Numbered from the stretch's first letter, positions 1 to 5,557 are shown. The stretch is DNA of 6,299 nucleotides from Candidatus Hodarchaeota archaeon (GCA_030589605.1 JAUUVJ010000255.1:1-6299), one strand, 5' to 3'. The notes: generated by a model not told the origin, from the sequence alone. Program-made: numbers and translations.

Positions 1-152
1 TATTACATGAAGCATTAAACAAGTATAATATCACAAATTTGTACCTTGAAATACCTTGGGCAAATCATTCTTTTGACAATATCTTACAAACTCCAGCAGG
101 ACAAGTCACTATGTACTACTTACTCAATTTTTTCAGTCATTATTCTAAATAA
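1..152 (+). CDS. Alpha/beta hydrolase, C-terminal end (partial)
   Basis: The window opens inside a reading frame (codons begin at base 3) with 49 residues before a TAA stop at 150-152. The residues LYLEIPWANHSFD followed by a GQ and a hydrophobic final helix resemble the end of alpha/beta-hydrolase esterases and lipases. In that fold a late beta strand is followed by a loop carrying the catalytic histidine, here probably the H of NHSFD, and then the last helix. The serine nucleophile and the acid lie outside the window, so substrate and subclass cannot be named. The frame stays open for 29 more hydrophobic codons after the stop (see 153-504). The hydrolase call rests on a short motif and is moderate in strength; a fragment of another Rossmann-like protein is the alternative. 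Confidence 0.6.
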   Translation, partial: LHEALNKYNITNLYLEIPWANHSFDNILQTPAGQVTMYYLLNFFSHYSK

Positions 153-504
153 CAACTGGAAATTATAATTATCGGCATTTTAGGTATTATAACTCCTATT
201 ACAACGAGTCTCCTTCTCCATTTTAACGATTTATTCTACTAATTTCTTCAGAGTATAATCTGTGACGTTTTTTATTCTTCCCATAGTCCTCTATGATATG
301 ATATACGTCCATATAACGGTAAAAATAAAATATAACTCTTTTTTTTATGACATAAATGCCGTAATTTCATAATATATTGATTTGAGAATTAATCATTTAT
401 CGTTGGAATGAAAGACTTTTCATAGGAAAATTCTAACTCCATATCCTCAATCGACTTTTTGTCCACACTTTGGAGAAAAAGGAAAATAGCGAAGATGGAA
501 GGAT
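153..504. other. Gene-poor stretch with no convincing gene
   Basis: No standard gene is supported in these 352 bases. Two weak items are visible. First, the hydrolase frame continues past its stop as a hydrophobic run (153-242, containing EIIIIGILGIITP) with no start codon of its own. Second, the minus strand has a 29-codon frame with an ATG at 310-312 and a stop at 223-225, reading MDVYHIIEDYGKNKKRHR at its start. It has no Shine-Dalgarno sequence and no recognisable homology. The stretch is AT-rich with short T and A runs (for example 339-346) and shows no tRNA, CRISPR or clear hairpin. It fits decaying or intergenic DNA. Confidence 0.5.
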
Positions 505-857
505 TTATGATTTTTTGTTCCGCCGTCTCAATTCGATCAAAACAATGAAAGAGAGTAGCAAAAATAGAACATTCCAACCAGGTGTGATAGTTCTCGTGGG
601 AGTAGAGTTGTTGTCGTAGGACCAGTCGTAGGAACTGTAGTTTTAATTGTAAATTTAACGGAGTCGTAATCAATGTTCCCAACAGAGTCATTTCCATATG
701 CATGGAGAGTGTAGACACCATCTGTTAATGTACGAGTCATGTTCCTAGTCCAGATCTGATTCTGACTGTCTACTGACTCAATATAGTACCAATAATTATC
801 TGCATTTCCAGATAATGCTAAAGTGATCGTGTCAGTCGCATATGTCTGCTCGATCAA
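505..857 (-). pseudogene. Remnant of a surface protein: Ig-like module, Thr/Pro linker and frameshifted C-terminal membrane anchor
   Basis: The minus-strand frame from 857 encodes part of an extracellular Ig-like beta-sandwich module, recognisable by NYWYYIESVD, TRTLTDGVYTLHAYGNDSVGN and VKFTI. A Thr/Pro-rich linker follows (TTVPTTGPTTTT). After that the frame runs out of register. One base away, the stretch 600-505 encodes PTRTITPGW, a hydrophobic helix (NVLFLLLSFIVLIEL) and a basic tail RRRNKKS before a stop at 505-507. This is the architecture of an archaeal C-terminally anchored surface protein. Adding one base to the GGG run at 598-600 joins the two parts as TTTTLLPTRTITPGW. The 5' part is also missing: the frame has no signal peptide and is lost by a stop at 879-881, with TTG at 855-857 as the only nominal start. 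It is either a true pseudogene or a homopolymer sequencing error on a truncated gene; the missing 5' end favours decay. Confidence 0.65.
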
Positions 858-1069
858 AAAGGATTTTGAAAGAAATGGCTAAAACTGTATGTGGTGTTGA
901 TGTTGACAAAGAGGGGTTTTTGGTTACAGTATCCAACGATCCAGAAAAGAAAAGAAAACCGGTTGTCATTATATACAACAATAAACAAATCTATTTTTGT
1001 GAGGAATCATACAAAGTAGAGTTTTTGAATGCCCCTAATAAAGAAAAATGGATAAAAAACCATAAATAA
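842..1069 (+). CDS. Small orphan protein (75 aa), possibly a truncated gene
   Basis: I do not recognise this protein. It is Lys/Glu-rich, soluble and without a signal or membrane segment. A plausible strand pattern is visible (GFLVTVSN, KPVVIIYNNKQIYFCE, YKVEFLN), so it could fold as a small beta-rich unit. Cysteines are at residues 17 and 53. Neither ATG 842 nor the in-frame ATG at 875 (residue 12, MAKTVCGVDV) has a clear Shine-Dalgarno sequence, and no good TATA element lies upstream. The first codons overlap the minus-strand Ig-like relic by 16 bases, so the N-terminus may be replaced by foreign sequence and the true gene 5'-truncated. It is followed by a weak hairpin and T-run. Its amino-acid makeup looks like coding sequence, but expression is uncertain. 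Confidence 0.5.
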   Translation: MSARSKRILKEMAKTVCGVDVDKEGFLVTVSNDPEKKRKPVVIIYNNKQIYFCEESYKVEFLNAPNKEKWIKNHK

Positions 1070-1113
1070 CCTGAATGAATCAATTAATTATCATTCTCAT
1101 CTATTCGGGTTTT
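1070..1113 (+). terminator. Weak hairpin and T-run after the 75-aa gene
   Basis: Directly after the stop codon, CCTGAATG (1070-1077) can pair with TATTCGGG (1102-1109), including two G-U pairs. The loop is long (about 24 bases) and TTTT follows at 1110-1113. The A-run at 1120-1125 gives six T on the minus strand and could end transcription from the opposing ATPase-nuclease gene. The loop length and wobble pairs make this only a candidate. Confidence 0.3.
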
Positions 1114-1139
1114 AATGTCAAAAAATTTTATTCTCAACT

Positions 1140-1160
1140 TCGTAAAAGGCTAGATTAACA
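1140..1160 (+). repeat. Dispersed direct repeat, copy 1
   Basis: The sequence CGTAAAAGGCTAGATTAACA (1141-1160, plus the preceding T) is identical to 4904-4924. It lies between the convergent ends of the 75-aa gene and the ATPase-nuclease gene and is followed by a T-rich run. Together with copy 2 it brackets the ATPase-nuclease gene. See the other two copies. Confidence 0.85.
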
Positions 1161-1202
1161 CTTTTTTTAACTTGAAAGATGCTTCCTTATTTTTTAGATT
1201 TT

Positions 1203-4001
1203 TTACTCAGGTGGTTTAAGCTGTCCTAAAGGACCCTCAAAAAAGAGTTCACCTTTAATAAAGAAATAAGGTATTCTTATTTTAGAAAGTTTTGGTGCTT
1301 TTTCTGGATTCGCTTTTTTCCAGTCACGTAAGTTGTCATTGGTTAACACATGTGCATCCTTCTCTAGTGCATAACTCAAAAAGTAGTAATCGTCATCCTG
1401 TCTGCCAGAAGGAGGGAGTTCCGCCAGTTTAGTACTAATTAAATTTTCAAGACGCATTTCATCATCAATATCATGAAATAACGAGCGTGTAACGATTGTT
1501 GTAACCTCAATTTTTCTTTCTTTTAGCTTCAGGATTGCATTCATGATATTCTGATAACGAGCTTTCCTTCTTTTCTTCTTTCCATCTCGTGCTACATTAT
1601 TACCATCAATAACCACAGATTGAGGAATTTTTTCTTTCAATTCAGTGATACTTTTTGAAGATGGAGATTGTTGTATGGGAGATACTGTCAGGCGGAAACT
1701 GTTATTGATTTTACGGAGAAAAATTTGATCGGTAATTTTTCCTTCATTCAAAACGCTTAGGAATGTACCTTGACTTAATTCGGGAAGCTGAAGGAAGGAG
1801 TTAACAAACCGTGTGAAATCTGAAATATTAAAAAATTTCATAGGTTGATTTTTTTGATAAAAGTCCCTTAATATAATAGGACGATAGTTGATAAGATCAT
1901 TTTCAATAGAACTAAATAAACGAAAAGATTGACCTTGGAATAAAAATTTTTCAACTGCTTCTCGTTCTTTTTCGGTTAATGATCCCGTCGCAAATCCATA
2001 GATTTCTTCTCGAGATTCTCTTAGGCTTCTCCAAAGAACAACGCTCATACGTTCTTGAGCTTTAATATCCTCTATAACAAGATGATTCTTCCTATCACTT
2101 AACATTTGATCAAAATGAGGTTCCAAATCGAAATAATTTTTCAGTACCAGCTCTTTTGGCTGTTTATCACTTTTTAAAAGATCGCGATTCTGCTGGGAGA
2201 GAAGGATATACGCATTTTCAACAAAGGAGACATATTTCATTGTTCCCTCTTGAACTCGTTCTTTGGATCGCGGTTCCAGATAACGCAACTCATCTAGAGA
2301 GAGAATGGATTTCATATCAAACCAGAGATTAGCATTTTTCATTTTTAAGAACCGGAGTAATCGATCCTTATCAGGAATCGTTTTAGAGATCAATTCATTA
2401 TTCAATAATCTGTTGAAATAATATATTGCGGTAGCAATCTCTCGGATAATTTCTACCATCCCAAGAATCTGAGTGTTACTATCCAGCTCATTTTCCAGAG
2501 TATAGGCATCCAACTCTCTTATCCGACTACTTGCACGTGTAAGGCATTCCTTAACCTCTTTAATGTCAAGTGTATCTAATAATGTATCATACTTATACGC
2601 TAATTCGGTTCCTCGTTTAAACATTCGAATAATCTGATAATCAGGGGGTTTGACTTGTATTTCCTTTTCCTTGATCCAGTCGAGGAATTTCCGCAAGGAC
2701 TTTTTTCCATGCATATGTCCCATTAGGTTCAGGACATCCATTCGGATAGTCCACTCCTCCTTAGGAAACGCTTCCACTAGAGATATAATTTTAGCTTCCT
2801 CCAAGGATTGGAGATATTCATTATTAGACTCGAATCTAATATGAGGATCCTCAAAAATGGATATTAGACAATCAATGACGTTAATAGCAAATTCAGAGGA
2901 TGGAATGTTGGAAAAATAACCACTTAATACTTTTAATCCCGTTTCTGCAGCTTTAGCCATGCTAGGAGGCTTGATTTTTTTTATCATCACATAATATTCT
3001 TCGGATACTTCTTCGGAAATTTGAATGGTGTCTTTAACAATTTTCTCTGTGATACTTTTTTGGTTACGTTTACTAGCATTAAGCATACTTTGTTCTGCTA
3101 ACATCAGAAGCTCTCTAGGAATACCATTGGTTTGCATGGTTAAGCGATGAATGGCTGTATCAGTAAAAATATCTTCATCAGAGGTCTCAGAATTGGACAT
3201 CATCCAGTTAATCCGTTTAGAAAGCAATTCTTGTGATTCATTGGGATTTAGACCTTGAATTTCGATTGGTTTTCCTAGATAAGAAAAATCGGGATGGCTT
3301 AATTGAGAATAGAATTCCCTACCCAGTGTTATAATGATAGTTGTTCCTATTCTTTGTAGTTTTTCAAAGAATGGTTGTGCATTATTTCCTCTTAGAAAAT
3401 TAACCGCTGTTTTTTGAAAGACCTTGGGAAGTTTGTCGTAATTATCTATTCCAAGAAAGAGAGTAAGATTGTTAGACTTTAAAATCTTTAACAATTCATC
3501 CAGCGCAACATTACAAGTAGACCAAACAGGATAATTTGAAGGAGATAATTCAGAAATAGAAAGGTTTTTTCCGATTCGATTGATAGTCTCTTGATTATCT
3601 TTGTAAAGTTGTTCGTATTTTACCCTAAGCGACTCTAAAATGTCTTTGATAATAAACCAGAGCATAGGTGAACCAATAGCAAGCGTTGGATCTTCAACGA
3701 TCCGTTCAGGAAAACGAATCTCCGTTATAAGTATAGATAAAACATTAATGTTCCCATGGATTTGTTTTCGTAAATAAGAAAGACAAGTTGACTTACCAGA
3801 ACCTCTAGCGCCTAGTAAAATCTTAATTGATGGAGCAGAGGTCTTGATAAACTTCGCGACAGGAAGTACTTGATCACGAATACTCTTGGTTCTCACCAGC
3901 AAGTTATTTAATTCAAAATCATCTTCTAAAGGTGATGTACTAAAAGGATTTCCTTTGAGATTAAAAAATTCTACCCAATTGGTGGTCAAATTCTCACCCA
4001 T
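1203..4001 (-). CDS. AAA+/Orc-like ATPase fused to a Regnase (Zc3h12a)-type NYN/PIN ribonuclease
   Basis: The 932-residue protein starts at ATG 3999-4001. Residues 1-330 look like an Orc/Cdc6- or TniB/ExeA-like P-loop ATPase. There is a GNPF lead-in (17-20), Walker A GARGSGKST (64-72), a Walker B strand LTLFLGIDNYD (179-189), a sensor-1-like strand IIITLG (222-227), a GLNPNESQELL helix (250-260), and an NGIPREL sensor-2-like motif (292-298). Residues 340-790 are mostly helical and unrecognised; they may be a sensor or scaffold. Residues 795-932 match the NYN/PIN ribonuclease fold of the Zc3h12a/Regnase family: VVIDGNN (D799), QDDD (869-871) and TNDNLRD (D889, D893). A lysine/arginine patch at 808-814 is suited to RNA. 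Family knowledge predicts metal-dependent RNA cleavage; control of the nuclease by the ATPase is inferred. There are no signal or membrane segments, so it should be cytosolic. It stands alone, divergent from the GTPase, with a TATA-like element 37-45 bases upstream. Domain calls are firm for the two ends; the biological role is open. Confidence 0.9.
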   Translation of the reverse strand: MGENLTTNWVEFFNLKGNPFSTSPLEDDFELNNLLVRTKSIRDQVLPVAKFIKTSAPSIKILLGARGSGKSTCLSYLRKQIHGNINVLSILITEIRFPERIVEDPTLAIGSPMLWFIIKDILESLRVKYEQLYKDNQETINRIGKNLSISELSPSNYPVWSTCNVALDELLKILKSNNLTLFLGIDNYDKLPKVFQKTAVNFLRGNNAQPFFEKLQRIGTTIIITLGREFYSQLSHPDFSYLGKPIEIQGLNPNESQELLSKRINWMMSNSETSDEDIFTDTAIHRLTMQTNGIPRELLMLAEQSMLNASKRNQKSITEKIVKDTIQISEEVSEEYYVMIKKIKPPSMAKAAETGLKVLSGYFSNIPSSEFAINVIDCLISIFEDPHIRFESNNEYLQSLEEAKIISLVEAFPKEEWTIRMDVLNLMGHMHGKKSLRKFLDWIKEKEIQVKPPDYQIIRMFKRGTELAYKYDTLLDTLDIKEVKECLTRASSRIRELDAYTLENELDSNTQILGMVEIIREIATAIYYFNRLLNNELISKTIPDKDRLLRFLKMKNANLWFDMKSILSLDELRYLEPRSKERVQEGTMKYVSFVENAYILLSQQNRDLLKSDKQPKELVLKNYFDLEPHFDQMLSDRKNHLVIEDIKAQERMSVVLWRSLRESREEIYGFATGSLTEKEREAVEKFLFQGQSFRLFSSIENDLINYRPIILRDFYQKNQPMKFFNISDFTRFVNSFLQLPELSQGTFLSVLNEGKITDQIFLRKINNSFRLTVSPIQQSPSSKSITELKEKIPQSVVIDGNNVARDGKKKRRKARYQNIMNAILKLKERKIEVTTIVTRSLFHDIDDEMRLENLISTKLAELPPSGRQDDDYYFLSYALEKDAHVLTNDNLRDWKKANPEKAPKLSKIRIPYFFIKGELFFEGPLGQLKPPE

Positions 4002-4037
4002 GGTTTTCTATTAAATTAGATGATATATTATATAACA

Positions 4038-4046
4038 CTTTTTATA
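4038..4046 (-). promoter_or_regulatory. Candidate TATA box for the ATPase-nuclease gene
   Basis: On the minus strand this reads TATAAAAAG. Its centre is about 41 bases before the ATG, which would put transcription start near 4016 and give a leader of roughly 15 bases. No Shine-Dalgarno sequence precedes the ATG, consistent with a short leader. A second AT-rich block at 4024-4035 is an alternative, so the exact element is uncertain. Confidence 0.4.
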
Positions 4047-4098
4047 CATGGATTTCTTGGTACCAATAATTAAGAATGAATTCTAAGTATTCTTGATT

Positions 4099-4107
4099 AG
4101 GAGGAGG
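4099..4107 (+). promoter_or_regulatory. Strong Shine-Dalgarno sequence without a valid start codon
   Basis: AGGAGGAGG is the strongest ribosome-binding match in the window. It sits four bases before an ATA codon (4112-4114), exactly where an ATG would be expected, and leads the roadblock-like relic. No ATG, GTG or TTG occurs in frame until the GTG at 4151, far too late for this site. Confidence 0.6.
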
Positions 4108-4111
4108 AAAA

Positions 4112-4183
4112 ATATCCGATTATATCGATCAATTAAAAAATTCCCTAGATGTGGAAGAAATAGGTATATTTTCCAAGGAATAA
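4112..4183 (+). pseudogene. Relic resembling the start of a roadblock/LC7 protein
   Basis: Twenty-three codons read ISDYIDQLKNSLDVEEIGIFS followed by KE and TAA. An amphipathic helix (YIDQLKNSL) followed by a VEEIGIFSKE strand is how roadblock/LC7 domains begin: a helix, a 'gVe' turn, then a hydrophobic strand ending in S/D-K-x-G. The first codon is ATA where MSD would be expected, and a strong Shine-Dalgarno sequence is in place. A one-base gain near 4177 would bypass the stop and continue as GIIFHIIS up to a stop at 4243-4245, but this extension is still far shorter than a full domain of about 100 residues. Roadblock genes commonly neighbour small GTPases in archaea and bacteria, which fits the GTPase 126 bases downstream. 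The match is short, so the family call is inference. A leader peptide with a non-standard start is the alternative. Confidence 0.4.
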
Positions 4184-4206
4184 TTTTTCATATTATTAGT
4201 ATAACC

Positions 4207-4224
4207 GTCGTAAAAGGCTGGATT
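4207..4224 (+). repeat. Dispersed direct repeat, copy 2 (diverged)
   Basis: GTCGTAAAAGGCTGGATT matches copy 3 (4903-4920) at 17 of 18 positions; the difference is G for A at 4220. Similarity weakens afterwards, although both continue toward a CTACTTT/CTAACTTT block. It lies 24 bases after the stop of the roadblock-like relic and upstream of the GTPase promoter. Confidence 0.75.
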
Positions 4225-4250
4225 CGCTCTACTTTTTATTTCTAAAAACC

Positions 4251-4259
4251 TATAAATTA
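4251..4259 (+). promoter_or_regulatory. Candidate TATA box for the GTPase gene
   Basis: TATAAATTA is preceded by an AAAACC stretch that could act as a BRE. Typical archaeal spacing puts transcription start near 4281, leaving a leader of about 29 bases that holds the Shine-Dalgarno sequence. This gives the GTPase its own promoter, separate from the roadblock-like relic. Confidence 0.4.
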
Positions 4260-4298
4260 TCTTCAGAACCAAGGAAATAACAATTTTAAATTCACAAA

Positions 4299-4303
4299 GA
4301 GGT
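4299..4303 (+). promoter_or_regulatory. Shine-Dalgarno sequence selecting the TTG start of the GTPase
   Basis: GAGGT lies six bases before TTG 4310-4312. No ATG occurs between the site and the conserved P-loop that begins at residue 11, so this site supports the TTG start. Confidence 0.55.
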
Positions 4304-4309
4304 TAGGAT

Positions 4310-4897
4310 TTGGGAACAGGTAAAAAAATCTTATTATTTGGATTACCAGAGTCAGGAAAAACCACGATCTTGAAAACAATGAGAGAGGGAAAACCACCAG
4401 CGAAAAATGAGCGTTTTCCTGCAACCATTGATTATGAAAGAACGGTCCTCATTAGTGATGAGTCAGAAATAACATTTTTTGATTTAGGTGGGGCCACTGC
4501 ATTTCTCGATCGTTTCACTGGGGAGTTATCTGAATTTATATTTACTGGTGTAAAAGTCCTAGTTTTCGTTTTAGATTCGCTGAAAATCCCAGAGATTTCT
4601 CGAGCGAAATATTATTTTGACCTTTGCCTAAAGAACATAGAGAAGTATAGCCCAGAAACCTCTGTTGTAATATTTCAACATAAAACTGATCTCATTCCGA
4701 AGAAGTTGAGAGAAGAGGTTTATCATACCTGTAGAGATTATATATTAACTGGAATCAAGAAACCTGTGCTGTATTATGAGACATCAATTTTTACTTGCTC
4801 AATTGTTATAGCTATGTCCGCTGTGCTTCAACAAGCACTAGGTTATATTCCTAATAATTGGCGTTTTACCTCCTTAGAGGAAAAATCTAGGGATTAA
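4310..4897 (+). CDS. Rag/Gtr-like small GTPase
   Basis: This 195-residue P-loop GTPase carries the G motifs in order: G1 GLPESGKT (11-18), a G2 threonine in PATIDYE (T39), G3 DLGG (58-61), G4 HKTD (124-127) and G5 ETSIF (157-161). HKxD in place of NKxD, with TSIF/TSIW at G5, is the hallmark of the Rag/Gtr family, which acts in nutrient sensing in eukaryotes and is frequent in Asgard genomes. It is a bare G domain without the C-terminal roadblock domain of eukaryotic Rags, so it would need a separate roadblock partner. The residue after DLGG, a glutamine in eukaryotic Rags, is alanine here (A62), which suggests slow or altered hydrolysis. The start is TTG with a GAGGT site. No membrane or lipidation motif is evident. 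A repeat copy starts 6-7 bases after the stop. The family call is confident; the cellular role is unknown. Confidence 0.9.
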   Translation: MGTGKKILLFGLPESGKTTILKTMREGKPPAKNERFPATIDYERTVLISDESEITFFDLGGATAFLDRFTGELSEFIFTGVKVLVFVLDSLKIPEISRAKYYFDLCLKNIEKYSPETSVVIFQHKTDLIPKKLREEVYHTCRDYILTGIKKPVLYYETSIFTCSIVIAMSAVLQQALGYIPNNWRFTSLEEKSRD

Positions 4898-4903
4898 TCA
4901 ATG

Positions 4904-4924
4904 TCGTAAAAGGCTAGATTAACA
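4904..4924 (+). repeat. Dispersed direct repeat, copy 3
   Basis: This copy is identical over 21 bases to 1140-1160 and starts a few bases after the GTPase stop codon. With copy 2 it brackets the GTPase gene. Its 3' part forms one arm of a small hairpin (4915-4935). Confidence 0.85.
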
Positions 4925-4935
4925 TTAATAATCTA
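4915..4935 (+). terminator. AT-rich hairpin after the GTPase gene
   Basis: TAGATTA (4915-4921) pairs perfectly with TAATCTA (4929-4935) around a seven-base loop, and ACTTT follows. It could end GTPase transcription. The stem is nearly all A-T and the T-run is short, so it is weak, and it overlaps the repeat. Confidence 0.35.
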
Positions 4936-4972
4936 ACTTTCGTCTTATCGAATACATCGAAGATTCTATGCC

Positions 4973-5005
4973 AAAAAAGTTAACTTTGGATTAACACCTA
5001 AAGTT
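4973..5005 (-). terminator. Stem-loop and T6 terminator for the membrane-protein gene
   Basis: Read on the minus strand, AACTTTAGG pairs with CCAAAGTT around a seven-base loop, with one bulged base. Three bases (AAC) and then six T (4978-4973) follow. It lies about 50 bases after the membrane-protein stop, which is the expected place and orientation. Confidence 0.5.
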
Positions 5006-5055
5006 TCTGAAAATGATGAATTTCTAAGTAGTATAAGACACCATGGGATTTTAAA

Positions 5056-5475
5056 TTAAAAACGCCATAATTTTTGCCAAGAAATCCCCTCAGTTAATAA
5101 TAAGGGAATTAATATAATTATTGCAATGAACACATCAATAATTCCGAATATAAGGTACACTATTTCTATATCCTGACCGATTAAACTAATTAGAACTATT
5201 AAAAAGTACCCAAATCGTGTTGTTGCTGATCCAACCCCAATTATAACCAATTCCCGCGGATTTTGAGCTGCATAAACCAGAAAATATCCTACAACAATTA
5301 GAAAGACCGCTGTGATCTGGATAAAAATGGGATTGGGTATTTGAGCTTCAAAAAAAGAAGATAAAGAATCCCAGAACAATAATAGAATTATTCCTGATAG
5401 AAGGTTATAAGTGCCACCTATAAGAAAAGATACTTTCAAATACCAGTCATTTTTGATTTTTCTCAAAACAACCAC
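5056..5475 (-). CDS. Small four-helix integral membrane protein
   Basis: The 139-residue protein has four hydrophobic segments at roughly residues 13-35, 49-69, 76-98 and 103-127, joined by very short loops. The N-terminus is positively charged (LRKIKND). A YAAQNPREL loop lies between helices 2 and 3, and an aromatic/basic end (WQKLWRF) closes the protein. The general pattern is a YNLLSGI first helix, a conserved-looking NPRE loop and a final helix with D114. It recalls compact DoxX/DUF4345-like four-helix proteins of unknown function, but I cannot assign a family firmly. There is no signal peptide and no visible catalytic motif. The start is GTG 5473-5475; an in-frame stop at 5485-5487 leaves no standard start further upstream. 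It is divergent from the epimerase gene and convergent with the GTPase gene. Confidence 0.75.
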   Translation of the reverse strand: MVVLRKIKNDWYLKVSFLIGGTYNLLSGIILLLFWDSLSSFFEAQIPNPIFIQITAVFLIVVGYFLVYAAQNPRELVIIGVGSATTRFGYFLIVLISLIGQDIEIVYLIFGIIDVFIAIIILIPLLLTEGISWQKLWRF

Positions 5476-5503
5476 AATTGCACATTATTTTTCAATCGAT
5501 TAA

Positions 5504-5513
5504 TATTTTAATA
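5504..5513 (-). promoter_or_regulatory. Candidate TATA box for the membrane-protein gene
   Basis: The minus strand reads TATTAAAATA centred about 33 bases before the GTG start, compatible with a very short leader. It lies within the 113-base divergent region shared with the epimerase gene. The surroundings are AT-rich, so the match is not strong. Confidence 0.35.
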
Positions 5514-5557
5514 TGCAGATACATCGCAACAATTTAATAAAAAAAATCACCCAAAAG

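Larger units (their letters stand above)
4002..4309. other. Divergent intergenic region between ATPase-nuclease and GTPase genes
   Basis: These 308 bases carry, in order, a minus-strand promoter candidate for the ATPase-nuclease gene, a strong Shine-Dalgarno sequence leading a 23-codon roadblock-like relic, repeat copy 2, a plus-strand TATA element, and a Shine-Dalgarno sequence for the GTPase. Each is listed separately. No complete additional gene fits. Confidence 0.6.

Noticed and set aside
223..312. Minus-strand 29-codon frame starting at an ATG
   Set aside because: It is too short and lacks a ribosome site, a convincing promoter and any recognised homology; it is mentioned only in the gap entry.
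389..721. Minus-strand 110-codon frame across the surface-protein relic
   Set aside because: It overlaps the Ig-like frame and the membrane anchor out of register, and has no domain pattern or ribosome site. The Ig-like and TPGW-anchor readings explain the same bases far better.
2650..2844. Plus-strand 64-codon frame inside the ATPase-nuclease gene
   Set aside because: It is antisense to a confidently coding region, with no promoter or ribosome site; it is a shadow frame.
1140..4924. Repeats as a CRISPR array
   Set aside because: Only three copies, spaced 3.1 kb and 0.7 kb apart with genes between them; there are no regular spacers and no cas genes.
5006..5021. CTGA followed by ATGATGA, resembling the D'/C' boxes of a C/D guide RNA
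   Set aside because: No matching upstream C box or downstream D box is found at guide-RNA spacing, so the match is probably chance.
4940..5059. Plus-strand frame without a start codon reading VNFGLTPKVSENDEF near its end
   Set aside because: It looks protein-like, but the same bases form a convincing stem-loop and T-run terminator for the opposite gene, and 40 open codons without a start are not unusual.
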